Of a stretch of DNA of 64,000 nt, positions 1-11,929 are shown piece after piece. The notes beneath the pieces are model-generated. The model was given only the letters and a program-made list of their open reading frames with translations. It searched no databases and was not told the origin of the DNA. This DNA comes from Rhynochetos jubatus. Taxonomy: Eukaryota; Chordata; Aves; Eurypygiformes; Rhynochetidae. Both the position numbers and the translations under genes were made by a program. How positions within the stretch are numbered: the stretch's first letter is position 1; every line of letters starts with the position of its first letter. Location of the stretch: contig CM050664.1 of assembly GCA_027574665.1 (NCBI GenBank), positions 18,502,774 through 18,566,773 on the forward strand, read 5' to 3'.

Positions 1-3000
1 CAGCACACAGAAACACAACCATTAAATAAGAAAAAGTAGTTTTGTAACTTTAATTGCTAATTAAAAGTATACTTTGTGTTCTGTGACCTTGAGGCTAGGA
101 ATTCAAGTGCTAAACTGTAACCTCTATTATCAAATGCTGTTCTGGTGTGACCTATATTTCACAGTTATCATTTTAATTGGTTGCTAGCACTTACAGCAGC
201 ATAATTTTTTTTTCCTGATTCTCCTTCATTGACTAATATCTATTACATCATTAATTTGTGTGTAGCTGTGTTGTATTGTTTGTGTTGAGGAGATTTAGAT
301 GCCTAGATTTGCATTTTTTTCCTCTCATAGTTTAGACATCTCACATTTTTGCAGGTTTAGAATAGTTAATTCAGTGGTAATCACAGATATCATAAAGAAG
401 AGAGGTTAACTCTCATGGAGGGTCAAATTCTGAAAAAAACCAAGGAGTCTAACCGTGTATTCTGGCTGCACAGCATTCTTTTCAGTCGTCTGTCACTTAG
501 TTTGGAGTAAGGCTTCATTGCTGTGACAAATGTTAAGTGTGTTTTAAGTGATATGAAAGGAACTTCATGCTTTCAGAGGGGAGCCTCACAATTTACAGAA
601 GAGGATATCTTGTGATATCACAGGTTGTAGCTTACCTTGATGATCAGCTCTAATCTGGACTAGAGTTTAAAACTTCTGCTTGAGAGATGGTATCCCAGAA
701 CCTCAAAGAATGTATGAAAAAGCGGGAACCAAGATCTTCAGCTCTTACAAATTTGTGTATCTCTGTAATTGATTCTAGTGCTCACTTATACCAGCTAAAT
801 ATCTGAATGTTGACTGGTAAAGAGGAAGACCAGAAGTTCTCAAGGAGTTGCTGTGGAGCAGGTGGATATTTTTCATCAGGCCACCCAGCGTGCTGAGCAT
901 GAACAGCAGCCCTCGGGGAAAAGCTCTGACAAATGTACTCTTGCAAGCCTACAGGAACAGACTTTAAAGCAGAGAGAGGGCGTGTGGTTCAGCAGCCAAG
1001 CAGAAAAATATATTTAAAAATCACTATTCTGTTTACTAATTACCTTTGGGAACCCTGGAGAAGTGATGCTTTTACAAAAGAATCAGCAAAAAAGTTCTGT
1101 GGTCTCATGCAATTTTGCTGAGTTGATAAAATACTGGATAAGGTGTTTTTCAGTGCAGATTTCTCAGATTCCCTGTAGGATGAGAAAGAAAAAAGGCTGA
1201 AATCCCTCCTGAACTGAATTTCTGATTTTTGGTATTTCCTCATCATCCCAGCTTTCTTGTCAGGTCAGGAGTGAAGCTGAACTTGGAGCATGGTGTAACT
1301 GCATGTTTCTGTACCAGCCATAAAAAAGAAAATAAGAAATCGTTTTGATAAGACTTTTGCTTTGCCTGAATTTTAAAGGGGCAAAGCTCACAACAGAGTT
1401 GAATTAAGAACGTTTTCTTACAGACCCAGGTAACTTCAGTTCTTGAGAGATAGTTTCTGTGATTGTGAGATGAAAGGTCAAAATGAGGAAAAAAAGTCAA
1501 TTTGTTAAGAAGTGGCTTCTTGAAAAGATAAGGCTGTCTTCCTCCCTGTATTCTTATCGTGTAGTTTAGTGTCTACATAAAGAGGCCTTGAAATATTCCC
1601 TTTCACTTCTCTGTTCCTAGAGAAGGCTGTAGGAAACCAGATTAGGATTTGGGATTTCTCAGTAAAAGGAGGTGAATTCCTTCTCCCTGCAGCTCACTTT
1701 TCCCATGTGTGAATGCAGGTTAACATTGTTTATTTGTCAAAGAGCTTTAGGGCCATGTTGTTATCTCAAATTCTTTGTCACTGGAAACATCCTTATGTAG
1801 CTATATTTTTACCATTACTACTAGTGATGCTAAAAAAAGAAAGGGACCAGTAATAAGGCAGCTGGCATTCACCTGCAGCAGTGCTTCTGCCTGCTCATTT
1901 ACAAGCACAGGAAACAAGGGGTGGTGTGTCCAGGGTTTCTGTTAAGTTTCCTCATCTTTGTGCCAGCAGGGCTCAATGGCTCTGCAACACAGACCAGGCC
2001 AAGAGATGAGAACTGACCTGATGACTAAAAAAAAAGAAAAGAAACCAGTTTGGTGGAAAAGGAGAGATTTGTTTGCTTTCCTTGCCACTCTGAGTGACAG
2101 TGATTTGTGGGGAGGTTGGGACCGGGGATGTAACAGGAGAGAAAGCAATGGCTGCTTTGCTGTGGCAATATTAGTTTCAAGAGCTGTTGAAATGTTTCTA
2201 TTCTAGGAGTACATTTTGGGGGGTTTATGTCAAAATTATTCTGAAATATCTTTAAGACTCCCATATGCACCAAGAAAGCTCTTCTGATTGATGTTGATAG
2301 GTTGCTTATCCATTTCCTCCAAAAGCTAAATTCACTGGGTAGAAAAGTCTCTTTAGTGAGCTTCTCTACTGAGCCATGGTTTTAGAGACCCTGTTGAAAG
2401 TCCAGCAGGAGAGAAAGCAATGCACTTTCAAAAAGTACAGTTGTGAAAGAGCTGGTCCTCTGAATATTTGTTTATGCTTTGTTGTTGGTTACACACTTGT
2501 CTATTACATGTGAGAAAACACCAGAAAACAAATGACAGGCTTGGAACAGCTAAGTACGTGTTCATCAAAAAGAAACTTTCAATTACAAAACCATTTTTGC
2601 CCAATATTTGGAAAATCAATTTTGGTTTAATTTATTTTTAGAAAAAAACCCCCAAGGGTTTATGTGATTTTATTGTGTTAAAAATCTATTCCAGTTTATG
2701 TGGGATTGGCACTTCAAAAATTCCAAATCAACATTTTAGCAATAAAGCATGAACAAAAGTGTATTCTTATGAATTTAAAAACCTGAAAACCAGCCCCCAA
2801 GATATGGATGGATCTCAAGCTAAAGGAAAAAAATAATTCCAGAGGATGAATTTCTAACATTGTCATCATGGCGACTAGTAAATATATGGTGATGGCTTTC
2901 AAGGGCTAAAAATCTTCTGTTTTGAATTTACTGACACTGGCTGATCCAGCATAAACGTGGAGAGTAGAGAAAGGCTGCTGCTGTCAGACAAAGCCTTAGG

Positions 3001-6000
3001 CTGCTGCGTGGCTTATGAGCATGAGGGATATATCAGACATACTTATTTTGAGCGTGTCTCCTTCCATGTTTCTTTTCACCAAATGTATTTTAGATTCACA
3101 CTAAGAACAAATTCAGTAATTGAGTGTGCTAAATTCTGGAGTCAGCAATTCCTCTGTAACATCCGCTGTATTAAGTTTACCAGGAGGAGAAATCTCTATA
3201 GTATGTGGCATGAAGAAGAGAGAGGAAGCGCTTTGTTTCTGCGTGTATCTTGTGCTTTCCATCTGCTGCCCTGCATGCCTGCTCCCTGCAAGCCCCAGTC
3301 TGGGCTTTTGGCCCATGGCTGCAACCTCTGCAGTGGTCCACGCGGCTGCAGCCCGGGGTTCAGAGCTGTGCCCAGCTGCCTTTGTGCCTCTGCCGTCCTC
3401 ATCTCTCGGCTGTTTACTCTGTGGCTCGATGTCATAGAGGGTGCACTGTACCGTATGCGTGTGCTTTGGTTTTGTGCAGCAGATGCTGCCTGACAATAAG
3501 TCTGAATTTTGTTTAAGTTCTGCATAAAGAGGTTCTCCCCTGAAGTTTTGTTTTCCTCTTGCAGTCAATCTTTCCTGTGCTGCTGTATACTGCACACTGC
3601 GACTTTTCCTTCCAGCATCGCAGACCTGCTGATTATTGCAATTTACTTGGTTTTAATACAGACTGTCTCCCTCCTCATCCTCCCTCTCCCCATGATGGTT
3701 TTGCCTGGGGAAGCAGTCCCAGCTAGAGCCCACAGTCTGTTTTTGTCCATTCCCCCACGTACAGGGAGGGTTCACTTGAAACAGCGTGAATCTTTTCTTG
3801 CTTCTGCCTGCAGCTGTGATAATTTTTCTTTGCAGTTTTTCTGGATACAGCCTTTCTGTTATGCCTTCCTTTGAGAAAGGAGGATTCATGACTTTCACAT
3901 GATAAAAGTCTTCTTGCTGCAAAATCTTCCCAATAGCATCAATAAAGAGCAGCTGTGTAGGAGTCCCATCTGGATGCAGATAAGATGAACACTTCTCCGT
4001 GTAACCTAGCTGTATCCGAGCTCTCCTTTCCAGAGTCCTGCGAGATCCCTGTTGCCCACTGTGCCAGAGATAATGGTTTGAGCTCTTTGCATCTGAGCAA
4101 AGACAAAGTGCTGCCTCTGGTTTCTCAGGCTTGGTTCTGCGGAGGTTGTGTACCAACAACTCTTATGTGTCTCCCAGCTGTGTCCTTTGCTTCCACAAGT
4201 GAGGTTTATGTGCCATGTAATGCAGCAATTCAGGGCTGAACATTTTAGGAACAAGTAGTCCTGTCTGCAATGACTGCGCAGCAGTCACGAGTCTGGTGAA
4301 AGTTAATCTCAAAATCCTGGTGATGGTTTTTAGGACACTTACAAGAAATGGCCAGAAGTGCCTGAGGAATTTGAGCCTTGTCTGTATGACTCGGATCAGG
4401 AAATAAGCTGTTTCCCTGTTACCCTGAGGTTGTGGCCATGTTGTTCTAGAGCCCATCACCTTTGCTCTTTCAGTGTCCTCATAAAACAAAGGTATCTATC
4501 CAAAGTAAAAGAAATTTGATTTCTCCACAGATTTATTCTGGAACAGTCATGTCAATTAATTGTCCCAAATGAGATGCTGCCTGATTTGCACAGAAAGTCC
4601 AAAGTTTGCTGGGTGCTAATACTTCTAAAGGCTTTAGAAGAATCTCACCCTTTATTTTCTCATTGTCTTGACTGGAAACCTGTCTCAGTAAACAACAGAG
4701 GACAGAGGTAGGAAGTAGCCTGAGTTGATATTTTTCTGCCCTTCAGGAGTTGTACTGAAAAGGTAGGAAAACCATATCCACTTCTCAGTCTGACCTGCCC
4801 CATGCTAAATCTTTAACCATGGTAGTCTCATCCCCTCAGTTTAAATGTGAGTGGATGCTTCTTCATTTCTTAATATAGTTTTGCTTTTAAATGATTTATA
4901 TTCTGTTTCATCGTTTTCATTGCACTGTATAGAAACTTGGCAAAGGCCTAAAGGACCTTTACTCTCTCCAGCTTGTCACTCCAGATGGCTTTGCATTTCT
5001 ACAGCCGATGAAGTGCTCTGGTCATGGCAGTGCAGTTGCATGCATTTACTAATCCACTTTGCCAATCCCCTGGACCCTTGTAGGATGCTTCTGTGCTGCA
5101 CATTTGAAGAGTTTGCATTCAAATTGGCTTTTGAAATGTATGTTTAGTTTCTTATTTTAATTAATGTCCCTTCTGCTCTCATAGTTAGTTATTATATTCT
5201 GCTGAAATACTTAGGGACTATTCAGGTTTCTTGTGGTTGTGGTAATAAATTTATTGCTATTATACCAGGGTCTAAATAGCTAATTAGTGTCTCCTTTTTT
5301 TGAGTAACACAAACATCTAAAGTAAAAATAGGCAAAAGACCACCTGATGGTGAGCTGAAGCTCTAAAAGACGAATTGGTTTGCCTCCAGATGCTCAAGAG
5401 TCTGTGGCAGAACCTGGGACCTCCATTCTTTGTGGCTCGTATGACTCCTGCCTCATAAATTCATGAAATCTTGTGGGATCAGATCCACAGCAGCAGCTTG
5501 GAGACCTGATCTTATACCTGAGAGTTGGTAAACTGAGATTTCTCACAAGTGCTGTTTCACTAAAACAGTGCAAAAAAAGTTTCTGACTATTAATTTATTT
5601 TTTATCTCCATGAATATATTTGAGTTAAAAGTGTTATGAAATACTGTGCTATTTGCAACTGAATCAGACTTTGGACTTTGTGTGGGTCAGCCAGAACAGT
5701 TGTACTCAGCACATTGAGCCAGTGTATTTCAGAAACTCCCCTCTAGGCAGTTACTGGGTGGCAAACATGCTTCATAGTCATAAAGTGTTGTTCTTCTGAA
5801 AAACAGACCTATTATGTTACTCTGAAATATACTTACTTAAGATTATGCTCTTATTGTGTTTTCCTGAGTCTGTCTTTGGGTAATCCTCTGGTTTTTGCCT
5901 CAGGTCTCTGTGTATGACAAGTGAAACCATGCTGTGACACTGGTGGCTTCAATTTACTACTCCTGTAGTACTCAAAGTAAAGATGGCAAATGGATTCATG

Positions 6001-6330
6001 CTATAATTTGTGGTTTTGCTATTTTTGAAGTACTTCCTTACCTCAGCAGATTGCATCTCATTCTACTTTCAGGACCAGACACCTTTTTCCATTTGCCTGT
6101 TCTCTAAAAGGGGTTCAAAATTGCCTGCAGGGATGTGTACGCTGAAGATGTTCTGCTTTGACCTCTGGGGTTGTTTAATACATTGCACAAGGCTGTGAAA
6201 AGGGACGAAAGCACTCCTGAATTCGTCTTGCACAATCAGTATCAACAGCTTGTGAAAACAGCAGAGACATGCGTGATATAAGCAGATCTAGTAGGCTGTC
6301 TGCCAGTCTGGGACCCACGGCTCCTGCCAG
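1..6330. other. Unannotated single-copy DNA, no gene seen
   Basis: I see no recognisable gene, RNA or interspersed repeat here. Open frames reach 178 codons near 2957-3493 on the plus strand and 168 codons near 3653-4159 on the minus strand, but they overlap other frames on both strands and lie in or beside a GC-richer patch where stop codons are rare, so I treat them as chance. The rest is AT-rich sequence with short homopolymer runs. It is compatible with an intron or an intergenic spacer. Confidence 0.6.
3190..3475. other. GC-richer patch
   Basis: This stretch is clearly richer in G and C than its surroundings and holds several CpG dinucleotides, for example around 3338-3358. It lacks a recognisable exon, TATA box or repeat family. 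Overlapping open frames in several registers are explained by the composition. It could be a weak regulatory element or the remnant of an old GC-rich repeat. I have no evidence to choose. Confidence 0.3.
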
Positions 6331-6358
6331 CAGCACAGGAGGCGCAGCACAGGAGGCA
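6331..6358. repeat. Tandem duplication, 14 bp x 2
   Basis: Two adjacent 14-base units, 6331-6344 and 6345-6358, are identical except for the last base (core CAGCACAGGAGGC). This is a simple local slippage product with no evident function. Confidence 0.7.
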
Positions 6359-8425
6359 CAGCCGAGTCAGCGGACATTGCTGAGAAGCTGTAACAAAGAG
6401 GAGACTTCAGTGGTTGAAATTTCTGATTATACTTGAGACTGACTTTTGGCTGTTGTCACGTTTGCAAGGGGGAAATGTGAGGCATTGCATTTTCACTTGT
6501 GCAGAAACTATGTGGGACCAGTTGGGACCAGCTGTTTTGCTTTGCAGTGATTCACGTTGCAAAAAAATAATGTTTAGAAATCAGGAGTGAGTAAGGAGGC
6601 CCTCAGTCTCCAGCAGGGCTGGAAAACTGCTTGGCTCCTTACCTCTCTTGTTGTAGGTCCTTACTGATGCAATGTGAGTTCAAATTTAGTGCTAGGATGA
6701 ATTATTCACCGCTGAAGTCAAATGAAGAATTTTCAACTCAAAAGTTTCAGGCTGGTATCTCTAGCCCTGGTTGTCAGAGGAAGCATTAGTTGGAGGTGCT
6801 GTGAGAGTTCTCAGCTGAATTCGGTTATAATTAACCTGGGACCAGGAAAAAGGAAATCTGAATATCTCTGAGAAAGGGAAAACATGGCGGGGATGTCAGA
6901 CCATTTTTTCAGTCCTTTGTTGGCGTAATACAGGACTTTTAAGAGGATTTCCATCTCGTGTATCAGATGATTCCAAGCAAAGGTTATTTATTGCTGCAGT
7001 TGTAATTTTTTTAGCATGTTTCCTTGATAACACACCCATTTGAGCTGGTAAGCCCCCAAATCCTCATTCTTCATCCCTGTCCTCCTGTGACACGTGGACC
7101 TGCCAGAACATTACAGGTGTATTAGGTTAAGTGCCTATGAAAAGGGGAAGAGTTTCAGCCAACTTGTTCCAAACTTCTCTTGTGGCATCCTGTAGCAATG
7201 CCATTACTGTCGGATCTAATGTCGTGGCTTCGCCTAACCCTTCAGTTATGCACTTAGAAAGTCACAGCCTGTCAGAATAGCATTAGTGTCATTTCCAGCA
7301 CCTCGCCTACCCACTGCCACCTCAGATCATGCCTGAAATACTAACTCGTGTGCTCTCTAGTAGTGATAAAGTGAGGAAGATCAGCTCCTTGTCAATCAGC
7401 CTTTCGATCTGAGCTTCTAGCTTGCTCATAAATGATACTACCATTAGCTAAAACAAAGTGGGTGGTTTTTCTCATGTTTCTCATCTATTTTCACATCGGA
7501 GAGAAATTCAAGATGACATATTCATGCTTTGAGCCTAGAGATGGTACAGACTGGAATGCAGAATGCCTTCTTCACGTGTGGGTGGGTGGCTGCTCACCAG
7601 TCTCTGCCGTGGCTCTCAACCTTTACTTGTGCACATACTCACAGTTAGGAATGACATCCACAGTGTTACCATAGAAAAGGATAGATCCCCATGTAACTAA
7701 TCTCGCAGTATTTCTTAGCATTTCTGCTAATTACTAATGACAGAGAGTTTGTCTCTAGAAGATCACAATATTTTGATTTGCGTTTTTCTCACCAAGAGGG
7801 AAGTTGGCAATGAGGGAGCAGTCCACTTGCTTCAGACACCTACTGTCAGGAAGAGAAATTTTTCATGACTCAGGCAAAACATACAAACCACTTAAATTTC
7901 TATCAATATATTGTTTATTAAATATTTCTTTCTGTCTGGGCTAAATGGAAGTAGACAAATTTTGGTTATGCGTTATGTAATGCTCCTAAGCAGCACCTAC
8001 AATCACGTAACCTTCGTGACAGAATCAAGGCCTGGAAAAACATGGAGATATGTTGCTTTGTCAGGCTTGTGCTTTTGTAGGGCTTCTCTGAATTAAATCA
8101 GTGAACACCTTAGTGCTCCACTTGGAGCCAGGATGTCAGAGCATGTCAGGTAACGCACTGCGCTGCCTTCTGCTAGCAGATAGCTCAGAGCTGGATCACC
8201 TGTGGTATGTACTGCTAATGTCTTGGGACTCTGAGGAGTGGTAACACTGTTTCATAAGCTTTTTTTAATGTTCTTGATTAATTTGGTATCAATTACCTAG
8301 TGATTGGGTGTTTTTTGTACAAATCCAGGATTTTACACATTTGGAGTATGTTCATACAGTGTTGTGTTTGATTTGCATGGTCTGTTAGCAAAACACTAAA
8401 CAAAATTCTTTTGGTCAGGTCTTCA

Positions 8426-8456
8426 TCAGACTAATTAGAATTTCTGATTAGTCTGA
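8426..8456. repeat. Inverted repeat, 10-bp perfect arms
   Basis: The arms TCAGACTAAT (8426-8435) and ATTAGTCTGA (8447-8456) are exact reverse complements separated by 11 bases. In DNA or RNA this could fold into a short hairpin. It is too short for a microRNA precursor, and no flanking direct repeats mark it as a mobile element. Confidence 0.65.
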
Positions 8457-9026
8457 GACCACAGTGGTGCATGGTACCATCTCGGGGACTGGCCTGCTTG
8501 GGGGGGTAGGTGAGAATCATGAATCAGGAACTCCTATCCCAGCATGCATTTGTGTGGAAGGAAAGAAAATCCTCTGCTCTGACACAGCCAGTCCAGAGAT
8601 TTCCAGTAAAACTGGAGCTGTTTCTCCTGTTTTGTCTTCATCATGCTAAACCTTTTGAAATCAACTGTAGACTTTAACTTATCCTCCTCTGGTTTAGAAA
8701 TTTCCACCTAAGTGAAAATGGTCCCACCCCTGATTCTTCCAGGCTAATTTGCAGTGTGATTATAGAATATATTAAGGTGTGTTAATGAGAGACATCTCCC
8801 ATATGATCTGCTTCATTCTGTGGTTATTTGGTTATTTAGAAGCAATTTATGGAACAGTTTCCATAGTCACAACTTAAAAAGATATGGGCAGTAGTAAAGC
8901 TTGGGAGCTGAAAATCCTGTATTACTACATGCATGCAGTCATAGATAAGTGTGACAGGATATGACATCTAAGATACAGTTTGACTTACCAATGAGGGACG
9001 AAGCTAAGATAAGACATACTGCCTCT

Positions 9027-9061
9027 GGAGAGGAAAAAAAAAAGAAAGGAAAGAAGAAAGG
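9027..9061. repeat. Purine-only tract (A/G)
   Basis: All bases from 9027 to 9061 are A or G, including a run of ten A. This is ordinary low-complexity sequence of the kind common in vertebrate introns. Confidence 0.7.
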
Positions 9062-11915
9062 TTCACTGTGGGAATCATTTTGATTTTTGAAAGAAATCAC
9101 AATGCTTCAAAATGATTGTGCTATAATGGTTATAACATCAAAAGCAAGGATAAACTCCTGGAAAGCTGTATTTGCAGTATTTCATTTAACCATTTCAAGG
9201 CAGGTGAGTGGATAAAATACCAGACCTGCCCACAGCAGTGACTCCCCTTTCCACACATACAGTTTACTCATGTTCTCTGTGTGGTTGTTAGGGCTGAGTA
9301 GGCTACATCCAGAGCTTTTCCCCTGCTGTGACTTACTGTCTTACTGCCCCAACTGTTATAGCTGAGGCCCTTGTTAATAACTCGTTTCTCTTCCTCTCAA
9401 CCCCATTGCAGAAAATGCCATCTGAAAATGTAGTGCACAGAGCAGGCAGAGAAATACATGTGTAAGAGAGTGTGAGGCTGTTGTTTTTTCTGTGATAACA
9501 GCAGTCCTGGTACTGCCACTTGTGTTCACTTCTGTACTGCACAGTATGAATAACAGTAAGGGACCATGGCAATGGAGACCTAGCCCCTATCTTTCTGATT
9601 TTGAACATCAAGAAGTTGTTCATTATAAAAGTGCTAAGAGTCATACTACCATGTTTTCGTGGATAGGACTACAAAAACCAAACCAAAAAAATTCCCAAAG
9701 AAAAGGCAGCTTACAAGCTCACGGAAGTTTTGGTGTTAAACCTGGTGTGTGACATGAATGTATGTAGAAAGGGTTTGACTCCGCTGCAACCCGCCAAAGG
9801 CCCCAGTGACCTTGCTGAAGACCCTAGAGCAGGGTTGATCTGAGCGTAGGCAGACTGATACCTGTGAACACTGCTCAAAAGCCAAATTAGCCTGCACTTT
9901 TGCATGATCTGTTTCGCTGCTTAGGCATTTTCCCACAGTGCTTGGAGCTCTGATTAAGCCAGTGAACCATAAATCACTAAGGCACATGTCAATGAAGCCC
10001 TTATGATGCCACTGGGGATAGAGGAATCATATCCTCTTATTGCTTTAATCGCGAGGCTGGAGTCCATTAAAAATCCATTTAAATCTATGAACTGGTGCTA
10101 GTTTTAAACTGGTAATTTATGTCCAGTGGATATTAGCAGCGTTTTTTTCCCTGTATCTGAACTATTGCCAAGAGCTGCTGTAACTAACCTATGATATTCA
10201 TGTTCAGGCTTATACAATATAATCTCCTTCACTTTCTGGGTATCTGTCAGCAGGCAGCAGTAATGGGTATTGTCTGAATCAAAGCCTCTTACAGAAATGT
10301 TGCAAACCAAACTGAAAAGACTGGAATAGCTCACCATCAGGACGTGGAAAGTATTCCAAACCAGGAATTGATCAGTAGATTTTCTGCCATCGTCTTTCAA
10401 ACTGCATTTAGGAAGAACTCAGAAAGACATCAGTAGTATGTACCTGATACTCAATGTTCAGCTACCAGGAGGAGCTGTACAGTAAGAAAACAAATGCTTT
10501 TAGCAAACAAGGGCAAATTAAGTCTAGTTAGTTACTTTGATATTTTTGGAGTTTGTGTGTTTCAGAGGCACTCTGGCCTATCTGATTTGCAAGACAAGGT
10601 GTTCTGCAGGGTAAGATTTCACAGGCACAGTATATGCTCTTTTCCTCTGTGCCAGTGTTTTTCCATGGTGGCCTTCAAAGGTAGACCGCCAGCCCCTCAC
10701 CTCTACCTGACCAAAATCAGCTTCTACAAAGGAGTCTGGTTGAAACAGTACAGAATTGGTACATAATGCACTGTTAATACAGTACGAAACACTAAAGAAG
10801 AAAAGCAACAGCAGTGGTACAGCTGGCACCTCTGTTACTGTGTTTACAAGTAAAGACAGCTTGGGTGGATGTATCCTGAGGGTGGGATGGTTCTGGCAGG
10901 TTCTGAGCTGCAGAGTGTGGGCAGGGTCATGATCCATTTAAAGTAACCTGGCTCTTCCCCTCTGTACCGTAAAAAGCCCCCAACTGCTCTATGGCTGTTC
11001 CCATTTCAGTTTTCTTGCAGGAATGGACTTTGAATCACAGAGCTCAGTGTCTCGTTTACTTGCACTGTTAAAAAATTCTGGAATTTAAAACAAAGGGATG
11101 CAAAATCTTTTTTTGTCATTGCCCATTTGCCACTCTTAAATGATGTTGCAGTGTCCCGAGGACTGCGGGTAGTTCTGTCCATCTGTCATCGCTGCGCCTT
11201 TTCAAACCTTCGTCTCTAGTCACTGTGTTTCCTTTGCCTTCTCCCGTGCCGCAGGTCAGCTGCCTGCTTCCCCGTGGTGCAGCCGGCTGAGCTGCCAGTA
11301 AAACACAGGTGTGCCCCCAGCAAGTGCCGCAGGGACACGCCTGGGCACAGAGGATGGTTACGTATTCACAGTGCGTCTGTCTCCAGCTATTTTGTCCATC
11401 TGTTACAGTTTCCTACTACTGACAGGTGAGCACCTCGCCCTGGAGGGCTACAAAAGCAGAAGCTGGCAGTTGATGGGTGGTGAGATAAGCATAAGATCGG
11501 ATGTAAAGATGTGGATCTCAGTTGGAGATCCATAAAGGGATGTAGGAGCAAATGTTGAAACTTGTGGTGAGGTGGTTTTTTGCCCTGCATTTATCAGTGA
11601 TCATCAGAAGGCAATGAGGTTGGCCTGATCAGCCAGAGACAGACCAAAGAAAACAGGTGAAAACAGGTAAACGCTCAAACATTTCTAATTCAAATTGCTG
11701 GGCTTTATATTTTGAAGTGAAACTAATTAATTCCTACTGGAAATCTACCAAACGATTTACTCTTAGTTCTGGTAGCAGCAGCCACAGTGGTAACCAGAAA
11801 TCTCTAGGTAGTACAGGTGTTTGCTAGCAAGAGCAGCTGTTACTATTAGAAAAAAAGGAAAAGGTTCCCTTCAGTTTCAGCTTCATAACCCAGATGACAA
11901 GTTCTGAAATGAATT

Positions 11916-11929
11916 AAAAAAAAAAAAAA
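11916..11929. repeat. A homopolymer, 14 bases
   Basis: A run of 14 A residues. I looked for a retroposed element upstream of it and for flanking target-site repeats and recognised neither, so it is annotated only as a homopolymer. Confidence 0.75.

Noticed and set aside
2957-3595. Overlapping frames of 88 to 178 codons on both strands.
   Set aside because: They sit in or beside a GC-rich patch where stop codons are rare, and no frame stands out or shows a recognisable protein.
5385-5460. A weak resemblance to a reversed MIR element (GTGGCAGAACCTGGGACCTC).
   Set aside because: Only one short block matches and the expected flanking blocks are absent.
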